Below, one piece after another: positions 58,028 through 64,000 of a stretch of 64,000 nucleotides of DNA (positions are counted from its first letter, which is position 1; the number at the start of each line of letters is the position of its first letter). The notes beneath the pieces are model-generated. The model searched no databases. It worked only from the letters and a program-made list of their open reading frames with translations, and was not told where the DNA came from. Source of the stretch: Desulfurivibrio sp044068515. GTDB taxonomy: Bacteria > Desulfobacterota > Desulfobulbia > Desulfobulbales > Desulfurivibrionaceae. The stretch covers positions 1 through 64,000 of the forward strand of contig NZ_JBIPKI010000006.1 in NCBI RefSeq assembly GCF_044068515.1. The letters run 5' to 3'. The position numbers were made by a program, and so were the translations under genes.

Positions 58028-59659
58028 ATGATCCACTTCAACAAAGTCACCCGTCAGCATGGTTCCCGGATTCTCTTTAAAGATGCCAGCTTTCAGATTC
58101 TTCCCCAGACCCGTACCGGCCTGGTTGGGCCCAACGGAGCCGGCAAGACCACGATTTTTCGCTTGATCACCGGAGAAGAGCAACCGGACCAGGGTGAGAT
58201 TTCCCGCCCCGGCCAGAGCGTGATCGGCTACTTCTCCCAGGAGGTGGGCGAAATGGCCGGTCGCTCGGCGCTGGCCGAAGTGATGGCGGCCTCGGCCCGC
58301 ACCGTCGAGCTGGGGGCCCGAATGGCGACCATGGAGGCGGCCATGGCCAAGCCCTTGGAGCCGGAGGAACTCGACAATCTCCTGGCCCGTTACGGGGAAG
58401 TGGTGGAAGAGTTTGAGCACCGCGGCGGCTATGACCTGGAGGCCCGGGCCCAGGCGGTGCTTACCGGCTTGGGGATCGGCCCCGCCGACTACCAGCGCCC
58501 GGTGGAATCATTCAGCGGCGGTTGGAAGATGCGGATCGCCCTGGCCCGAATCCTGACCATTAACCCCGATGTGCTGCTCTTGGATGAGCCCACCAACCAC
58601 CTGGATATCGAATCGATCATCTGGCTGGAGAACTGGCTGGTCAACGATTTCAAGGGGGCTTTGCTGATGACCTGCCATGACCGCGATTTCATGAACCGCC
58701 TGGTCGGCCGGATCGTTGAGGTGGCCAACCAGACGGTCACCACCTACAGCGGCAACTACGATTTTTATGAACGGGAAAGGGAGATCCGGCGGGAGCAGCT
58801 GGTGGCCAGCCATCGGCGCCAGCAGGAGATGCTGGCCAAGGAGGAGGAGTTCATCGCCCGCTTCGCGGCCCGGGCCTCCCATGCCGCCCAGGTGCAGTCC
58901 CGGGTTAAAAAGATCGAAAAAATTGACCGGATCGAACTGCCGCCGGAGCAGCGGCCGGTAAAATTCCTTTTTGCCGCCACCCCCCGCAGCGGCGAAGACG
59001 TGGTCCGCCTGGAAAATTTGGGCAAGGTCTGGACCGGTCAAGATGGCCGTAATGGGGCCACAAAATTGATTTTTAGCGGAATCTCCGGGCTGATCAGGCG
59101 GCAAGACAAGATTGCGGTGGTGGGAGTCAACGGGGCCGGCAAATCGACCTTACTCAAGATCCTGGCCGGCCGAACCGCCCCGACCAGCGGTTCGCTGACC
59201 ATGGGGGCCGCCGTTGCCCCCGGATATTTCAGCCAGCACGCCATGGATGTGCTGGATCCCCGGCTGACCGTCTTCGAAACCCTGCAGGCGGTCCTGCCCG
59301 AGGCCGGGATCGGGGTGCTGCGCAATATTTTGGCCGCGTTTCTCTTTCGGGGGGATGAGATCGAAAAGCGGATCGCCAATCTCTCCGGTGGGGAAAAAAG
59401 CCGGGTGGTGCTGGCCACCCTGCTGTCCCAGCCCCTCAACTTTCTGATTCTCGACGAACCGACCAATCATCTCGATATTCAGTCGCGGGAGGTTCTGCTC
59501 ACGGCCCTGCAAGAGTTCGGCGGCACCGTGGTGCTGGTCAGCCACGACCGCCATTTTCTGCGGGCCGTGGCCAATCGGGTTTTCGAGCTCGATCAGGGCG
59601 AGTTGCGAAGCTATCAGGGAGATTACCGTTATTACCTGGAGAAAAGCGGCCGGGCCTGA
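58028..59659 (+). CDS. ABC-F family ATPase (Uup/YheS-like)
   Basis: The 543-residue protein has two ABC domains with normal Walker A motifs (GPNGAGKTT and GVNGAGKST), signatures FSGGWKMR and LSGGEKSR, and LLLDEPTNHLD/LILDEPTNHLD. The linker is basic and coiled (EREREIRREQLVASHRRQQEM). It has no membrane helices. It acts on ribosomes, probably in translation control or drug protection; the subtype cannot be fixed. The ATG at 58028 has GAGG upstream; earlier in-frame codons are rejected. It is the second ABC-F in the window. Confidence 0.92.
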   Translation: MIHFNKVTRQHGSRILFKDASFQILPQTRTGLVGPNGAGKTTIFRLITGEEQPDQGEISRPGQSVIGYFSQEVGEMAGRSALAEVMAASARTVELGARMATMEAAMAKPLEPEELDNLLARYGEVVEEFEHRGGYDLEARAQAVLTGLGIGPADYQRPVESFSGGWKMRIALARILTINPDVLLLDEPTNHLDIESIIWLENWLVNDFKGALLMTCHDRDFMNRLVGRIVEVANQTVTTYSGNYDFYEREREIRREQLVASHRRQQEMLAKEEEFIARFAARASHAAQVQSRVKKIEKIDRIELPPEQRPVKFLFAATPRSGEDVVRLENLGKVWTGQDGRNGATKLIFSGISGLIRRQDKIAVVGVNGAGKSTLLKILAGRTAPTSGSLTMGAAVAPGYFSQHAMDVLDPRLTVFETLQAVLPEAGIGVLRNILAAFLFRGDEIEKRIANLSGGEKSRVVLATLLSQPLNFLILDEPTNHLDIQSREVLLTALQEFGGTVVLVSHDRHFLRAVANRVFELDQGELRSYQGDYRYYLEKSGRA

Positions 59660-59715
59660 AGCCCTCGGCGGCAACCGGTTTTACCCCAGCGCCAACCACA
59701 TTGCCCGGAGAATCT

Positions 59716-59937
59716 ATGGAAACCGTCGTCATCAACACCACTATGATCCGGTTGGGACAATTTTTGAAAATGGCCAACCTGGTTGGAACCGGCGGCGAGG
59801 CCAAACTGCGTATTCAGCAGGGAGAGGTCAAGGTCAACGGTGAGGTGGAAAGAAGGCGCGGCCGGCAACTGCGGGCCGGAGATCTGGTGGAAATTGCCGG
59901 CCAGGTTCGGCGGTTGCAGACCGGCGAAGGCCAATGA
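59716..59937 (+). CDS. S4-domain RNA-binding protein (YbcJ/YaaA-like)
   Basis: The 73-residue protein is a lone S4 domain: TTMIRLGQFLKMANLVGTGGEAKLRIQQGEVKVNGEVERRRGRQLRAGD. It binds structured RNA, likely rRNA or tRNA. ATG at 59716 has CGGAGA upstream. It follows the ABC-F gene by 56 bp, so a shared role with ribosomes is plausible. Confidence 0.9.
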   Translation: METVVINTTMIRLGQFLKMANLVGTGGEAKLRIQQGEVKVNGEVERRRGRQLRAGDLVEIAGQVRRLQTGEGQ

Positions 59938-60243
59938 ATAGTGGTTTCCGCGCCCCTCAGGTCACGGCGCACTGATCCGGGGGCGGAGCAGGTGGGCGAG
60001 GTCGGGCTAAAAAAGGTGATCGCCCGGCTCCCTGATTGCTTGCTGCTGTCGGGGCATGCTAGTATTATTTGATAGTGCCGGATTTGGGGACCGACCCGTG
60101 GCCAAGCAGGCCTGAGCCGGGACAAAGGACAAGGAATTCGCCCGGGGAGGGCGGGGACCAGAAAGGGCGAAAAAGAACAAGGACCCTTGGCTACAAGTGC
60201 CATCCAAACGTCGCTGAATAAGGGTTGGATTTGCGATTTAAGG
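59938..60243. other. Intergenic region between the S4 gene and tRNA-Arg
   Basis: I see no supported gene in these 306 bp. A CGGGC/GCCCG hairpin with a T-rich loop on the minus strand lies near 60004-60030. No structured RNA that I can name is recognisable. Confidence 0.4.
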
Positions 60244-60319
60244 TGGTGGCCCCGGCAGGAATCGAACCTGCGACACCAGGATTAGGAATCCTGTGCTCTA
60301 TCCCCTGAGCTACGAGGCC
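60244..60319 (-). tRNA. tRNA-Arg (anticodon CCU)
   Basis: On the minus strand a full cloverleaf of 76 nt with encoded CCA is visible. The acceptor stem GGCCUCG pairs with CGGGGCC; the D-arm is GCUCAGGGGAUAGAGC; the anticodon stem CAGGA/UCCUG holds the loop UUCCUAA, giving anticodon CCU (Arg); the T-arm is GCAGGUUCGAUUCCUGC. It reads AGG. Confidence 0.95.
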
Positions 60320-60534
60320 GTTGGCCGTTGACAATTACCCCTAGGGGCAGGTTTCGGGCAACTCTGCACCTTGCTGCAAGCGACCGTTGCCCGGAAATTG
60401 GGTCCGTGGTCGGTGAGTCCGGCAGGGGAAGCAACTTTTTAGCACAGGGCCGGCCAAAAGACAAGAAGGCTTTACTTGGTCAAGTGAAGAGTTCCCTGCC
60501 GGCCAGGGATAAGGGCAGAGTAAGGAGAGGTAGG

Positions 60535-62097
60535 ATGAGATTGGCCAAGGCCGAACAGATGCGGGAATGCGATCGACTGGCCATGGAGTCTTTCGGTATT
60601 CCAGGCCTGGTGCTGATGGAGAATGCCGGCCGGGCGGTGGTCGAGGTGCTGGCGCGTCGTTGGGGGCCCCTGGCCGGGCGGGAAATCCCGATTTTCGCCG
60701 GCCCGGGCAATAACGGCGGCGATGCCCTGGTGATTGCCCGCCACCTCTACCAGCTCGGGGCCCGGCCCTGGGTCCTGCTGCTGGCCGATCCGGCCAAGCT
60801 CCGCGGCGATGCCGCCGTCAACCTGCAGGCTCTGCGGAAACTGCCTCTTGCCCTGGAGGTTGTCGCCACCGCCGAGGATCTGGCCGGGTTGGAAGCGCGG
60901 GTTATGGCCGGCCAATTGGTGGTGGACGGGATTTTCGGCACCGGCCTGAGCCGGGAAGTAAGCGGTCGCTTTCTCGCCGCCGTGCGCCTGATCAATCGCT
61001 TTGCCGGCCCGGTCATCGCGGTGGACGCCCCTTCAGGGCTGAACAGCGATGACGGCACGGTGCTGGGTGAAGCGGTGCGGGCGGATCGCACCGTTACCTT
61101 CGCCTTGGCCAAGCCCGGCCTGGTCACCCTGCCCGGTCGTGTCTGGGCGGGGAAGGTGGAGGTGGTGGATATCGGCATTCCCCGCGAAATTTATGCCCGG
61201 CTCGATTTCCGCCTGGAATTGCTGGAACGAGCGGAACTGGCAGCTTGGTTGCCCCGGCGCCGGGCCCTTGACCATAAGGGCAGTTTCGGTCACCTTTTGC
61301 TTCTGGCCGGCTCCCGGGGCAAAACCGGGGCGGCTCTGCTGACGGCCCAGGGCGCATTGCGCAGCGGGGTGGGCCTGGTCAGCGCCTGCGTGCCCCGAGA
61401 TTTGTACCCGATTCTGGCCGGGGCCTTGCCGGAATTGATGACCGTGCCGCTGCCGGTCTCCACCGCCGTGGCCGAGGAAGCGGATCTGCCGGTGGTGACG
61501 GCCGCTCTGGCCGGCAAGTCCGCCTTGGTTCTGGGCCCGGGCCTGGGGACCGCCCCGGAGACCGCCGCCCTGGTCCGGGCCCTTTACCGAGACCAATCAC
61601 TGCCCATGGTTCTTGATGCCGATGCCTTGAATATCATGGCGGCCGATCCGGCGGAGCTGACCCATCCCTCCGGGCCCAGGATCCTGACCCCCCATCCCGG
61701 CGAAATGGCCCGCCTGCTTAAAACCACCACGGTTCGGGTCCAGGAAAACCGCTGGTCTCTGGCCGCTGAGCTGGCCGAGCACCACGGTGTTTTCGTGGTG
61801 CTCAAGGGGGCCGAAACGGTGATCGCCTCGCCGGACGGCCGGCTGGCCGTCAACCCCACCGGTAATCCCGGCATGGCCGTGGGCGGGATGGGTGATGTGC
61901 TCGCCGGGCTCATCGGCGGCTTGCTCTGTCAAAGAATGTCCCCCTGGCAGGCGGCCTGCCTGGGAGTTTATGTCCATGGCCTGGCCGGGGATCTGCTGGC
62001 CGAATTCAGTGGGCTTGATTTTGCTTACACCCCTTCGGAACTGGCCCGCCGGCTGCCGGCGGCCTTCCGCTGCCTGAAGGAAGAAAAGGAGAAATAA
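60535..62097 (+). CDS. nnr: Bifunctional NAD(P)H-hydrate epimerase/dehydratase
   Basis: The 520-residue protein joins an N-terminal YjeF_N epimerase (GIPGLVLMENAGRAVVEVL, FAGPGNNGGDALVIARHL, about 1-215) and a C-terminal ribokinase-like ADP-dependent dehydratase (LLLAGSRGKTGAALLTAQGA and NPTGNPGMAVGGMGDVLAG). It repairs damaged hydrated NAD(P)H. ATG at 60535 has AAGGAG upstream; the long upstream frame runs into the tRNA region and is not coding. It is followed 2 bp later by a CBS gene. Confidence 0.95.
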   Translation: MRLAKAEQMRECDRLAMESFGIPGLVLMENAGRAVVEVLARRWGPLAGREIPIFAGPGNNGGDALVIARHLYQLGARPWVLLLADPAKLRGDAAVNLQALRKLPLALEVVATAEDLAGLEARVMAGQLVVDGIFGTGLSREVSGRFLAAVRLINRFAGPVIAVDAPSGLNSDDGTVLGEAVRADRTVTFALAKPGLVTLPGRVWAGKVEVVDIGIPREIYARLDFRLELLERAELAAWLPRRRALDHKGSFGHLLLLAGSRGKTGAALLTAQGALRSGVGLVSACVPRDLYPILAGALPELMTVPLPVSTAVAEEADLPVVTAALAGKSALVLGPGLGTAPETAALVRALYRDQSLPMVLDADALNIMAADPAELTHPSGPRILTPHPGEMARLLKTTTVRVQENRWSLAAELAEHHGVFVVLKGAETVIASPDGRLAVNPTGNPGMAVGGMGDVLAGLIGGLLCQRMSPWQAACLGVYVHGLAGDLLAEFSGLDFAYTPSELARRLPAAFRCLKEEKEK

Positions 62098-62099
62098 AG

Positions 62100-62561
62100 A
62101 TGAAATGCGCCCAGGATATTATGACCACTGAAGTGATCACCGTCAGTCCGGAAATGCCGGTGGAAGAATTGGCGGCCCTGCTCTGGGAGAAAAAAATCAG
62201 TGGGGCGCCGGTGGTGGACGAGGCGGGAAACCTGCTCGGGGTGGTGACCGAAAGCGACTTGATCGACCAGGCCAAGAAGCTGCATATTCCCACCGCCATC
62301 ACCATTCTCGAGGCGGTGATATTCCTGGAACGGGGCCGCAAGGTGGAAGAGCAGGTCAGCAAAATGGCCGGCAGCAAGGTCAAGGATATCTCCGCCGGCA
62401 AACCCGTGACCGTAAACCCCGACACCCCCCTGGATGAAATCGCCACCATCATGGCGGAAAAGCAGATCCATACCCTGCCGGTGGTGGATCAGGGCCGGCT
62501 GGTCGGGGTGATCGGCAAGGCCGATATCATCCGGACCCTGATGAGGGAAAAGAAGAGCTGA
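62100..62561 (+). CDS. Tandem CBS-domain protein
   Basis: The 153-residue protein has two CBS domains (CAQDIMTTEVITVSPEMPVEEL and GKPVTVNPDTPLDEIATIMAEKQIHTLPVVDQGRLVGVIGKADII) and nothing else. Such proteins bind adenine nucleotides and regulate partners. The gene begins 2 bp after nnr, so it is coupled to NAD(P)HX repair. The partner enzyme is unknown. Confidence 0.93.
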   Translation: MKCAQDIMTTEVITVSPEMPVEELAALLWEKKISGAPVVDEAGNLLGVVTESDLIDQAKKLHIPTAITILEAVIFLERGRKVEEQVSKMAGSKVKDISAGKPVTVNPDTPLDEIATIMAEKQIHTLPVVDQGRLVGVIGKADIIRTLMREKKS

Positions 62562-62617
62562 GTTTGCCGGTCATGGCCACGCGGTTCGGCGCCAGCGGTC
62601 CGGCAAGCTTCCATCTG

Positions 62618-64000
62618 CTAAGTGGTCCGGTCCGGGCGCCCCGGGATCAGCTGCCGCGGCTCGTTGGCCAGGCGGACTTCGATCAGCCCGCGCAGAGAAT
62701 TGCCGATATAAATCGCTTCCGCCCCGGCCAGATCTGCGGGATAGAGGGTGGCTTCCCGCAAGGGTGGCTGGCCCTGGCGCAGCAGGTGGCGGCGCAGGAC
62801 CCCATTGAGCAGGCCGGCGGTCAGCGGCGGGGTGAAGAGCCGGCCGTTTTTGCGGATGAAGAGATTGCTCACCGCGCCCTCGCTCAACTCCCCCCTGGTA
62901 TTAACAAAAAGCACTTCCTGGTAACCGGCGGCCAGAGCCCGTTCCCGTTCCTGGTCGTAGAAAGCCCGCTGGCTGGTTTTGTGATAGAGCAGAGGCTGGC
63001 CGGGATCGACCTGCCGGTCGGCGACGGTTACCAGCGGCAACTTCCCTTCGCCGGTGGGCAGATCATCCCAGCTGAAGCAGGGCCGGCCCTTGAAAGGAGC
63101 GCTGGTCAGGGCCAGGGTGCCATCCTTGGCCAGGGTCAGCCGGACCCTTTGCGGTTCGCTGTAAGTCTCGGCCCGGCTCGTCAGCAGGGCCTGGATTTCG
63201 TCGCGATCGGCGCAAAAATCCAAAGCGGCCGCGGAGGCCAGCAACCGTTCCAGGTGCAGATCCAGCAGGCGATAGCCGTGGTCGGGCTGCCAGAGCATGG
63301 TTTCAATCAGGACAAAGGGGGCCACCGGCCGGGTGAGAAATTGGCCCTTGAGCAGGCACTCCCGCCATTCCCGGCGGGGCTTGGAATCATAGACGATCCC
63401 TGAGCCGAGACCCATGCTGGCCGTGCCGTTTTCCAAGCTGACGGTACGAATGGGTACGTTGAAAACCATGGCCCCGCCCGGACTGATAAAACCGATGGCC
63501 CCGGTATAGACGCCCCGGGGTTCAGGTTCCAGTTCGCGGATAATTTCCATGGTCCGGATTTTCGGGGCCCCGGTCACCGAGCCGCAGGGGAAGAGGGCCC
63601 GGAAGATCTCCAGCAGCCCCAGGTTGGGGCGCAACTCCCCCCGGATGGTGGAGGTCATCTGGTGGAGGGTCTCATAACTCTCCACCGTGAAGAGTTCGAG
63701 GGTTTGCACCGTACCGGGGCGACAGATCCGGCCGAGGTCGTTGCGCAGCAGATCGACGATCATCACGTTTTCGCTGCGGTTTTTTTCATCCCGGTGGAGA
63801 AATTCGGCCAGGCGCCGATCTTCCTCGGGGGTCAAGCCCCGGCGCATGGTGCCCTTCATCGGCCGCACCGTGCAGTAGCGGCCCTCCCGGCGCAGAAAGA
63901 GCTCCGGCGACAAGGAGAGCAAATTTTGTCCGGCCAGCCTGAGCAGGGCGGCGTAACAGACCCGCTGGTTGCGGCGCAGGGCGCTGTAAAGGGCCGCCGC
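62618..64000 (-). CDS. Aminodeoxychorismate synthase component I fused to aminodeoxychorismate lyase (PabB-PabC; 5' end beyond window)
   Basis: The frame is open to the right edge, so the N-terminus is missing. The chorismate-binding part shows SLSPELFLRREGRY, VRPMKGTMRRG, ENVMIVDLLRNDLGRIC and CGSVTGAPKIRTMEII. The C-terminal part, from about 220 residues before the end, is a PLP class IV transaminase-like lyase (FVLIETMLWQPDHGYRLLDLHLERL and EVLFVNTRGELSEGAVSNLFI). The fusion makes p-aminobenzoate for folate. It converges with the CBS gene. Confidence 0.93.
   Translation of the reverse strand, partial: AAALYSALRRNQRVCYAALLRLAGQNLLSLSPELFLRREGRYCTVRPMKGTMRRGLTPEEDRRLAEFLHRDEKNRSENVMIVDLLRNDLGRICRPGTVQTLELFTVESYETLHQMTSTIRGELRPNLGLLEIFRALFPCGSVTGAPKIRTMEIIRELEPEPRGVYTGAIGFISPGGAMVFNVPIRTVSLENGTASMGLGSGIVYDSKPRREWRECLLKGQFLTRPVAPFVLIETMLWQPDHGYRLLDLHLERLLASAAALDFCADRDEIQALLTSRAETYSEPQRVRLTLAKDGTLALTSAPFKGRPCFSWDDLPTGEGKLPLVTVADRQVDPGQPLLYHKTSQRAFYDQERERALAAGYQEVLFVNTRGELSEGAVSNLFIRKNGRLFTPPLTAGLLNGVLRRHLLRQGQPPLREATLYPADLAGAEAIYIGNSLRGLIEVRLANEPRQLIPGRPDRTT

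Noticed and set aside
60328..60534. N-terminal extension of Nnr
   Set aside because: It nearly abuts the tRNA-Arg gene and does not match the family; ATG at 60535 with AAGGAG is the natural start.
1..64000. tRNA-Sec (selC), CRISPR arrays, insertion sequences, prophage
   Set aside because: I looked for a long UCA-anticodon tRNA, regularly spaced repeats and transposase or integrase motifs and found none by eye; a covariance-model and repeat search would be needed to exclude them.

Overview
The window is high-GC, gene-dense bacterial chromosome, and the gene content points to an anaerobic Desulfobacterota lineage (Desulfobulbales or Desulfurivibrio-like; inferred from content, not from a phylogeny). 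The supporting genes are a 2-oxoacid:ferredoxin oxidoreductase, a superoxide reductase, a DsrC-like protein, an ETF with ETF:quinone oxidoreductase, a full hydrogenase-maturation set, selenocysteine machinery and a respiratory molybdoenzyme. I see no insertion sequence, prophage or CRISPR array.

Layout. 1-7 kb (mostly minus): an amidoligase-family gene cut by the left edge, an RCK potassium channel, a YbiT-type ABC-F ATPase, a class I glutamine amidotransferase, and amtB/glnK behind a good sigma-54 site. 7-15 kb (plus): aat, a single-chain EtfB-EtfA fusion with its quinone oxidoreductase, a Na/phosphate transporter and a PQQ-type sugar dehydrogenase. 15-20.6 kb (minus): a redox cluster of a small Cys protein, a thioredoxin-reductase-like flavoprotein, a coiled-coil protein, OorA/OorB, superoxide reductase, a DsrC-like protein and an unknown, behind a near-consensus promoter.

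20.7-30.1 kb (minus) is the most interesting region. A NrfD-like anchor, a TAT-exported molybdopterin catalytic subunit, a four-cluster ferredoxin subunit and a TorD chaperone form a respiratory complex whose catalytic subunit carries the hallmarks of respiratory arsenate reductase ArrA. Upstream on the same strand lie a PhnD-like binding lipoprotein, a NarX-like kinase and a NarL-like regulator. Next to them is an exported rhodanese whose frame is interrupted by one UGA exactly at the catalytic-cysteine position, followed by a bacterial SECIS-like hairpin: a selenocysteine rhodanese. The presence of selA at 35.8 kb supports UGA decoding.

30-43 kb: mtfA, mltC, an M20 peptidase, a GNAT, an unknown protein, a Pro-rich lipoprotein, selA translationally coupled to a TPR protein with degenerate GGDEF domains, a LOG protein, a PEBP protein, a DUF945 protein and a phosphotransferase-fold kinase. 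43-49.6 kb: hypA-hypB-hypF-hypC-hypD-hypE. 49.6-64 kb: housekeeping and signalling genes (lipoprotein, SuhB-like, dgkA, PLD-family protein, a PAS histidine kinase with a response regulator, SlyD-like FKBP, SIMPL protein, second ABC-F, S4 protein, tRNA-Arg(CCU), bifunctional Nnr, CBS protein) and a PabB-PabC fusion cut by the right edge.

As a physiological whole (inference), the window suggests an anaerobe that couples reduced sulfur, hydrogen or organic acids to a periplasmic molybdoenzyme, probably arsenate reduction, and uses selenium chemistry in at least one periplasmic sulfurtransferase.
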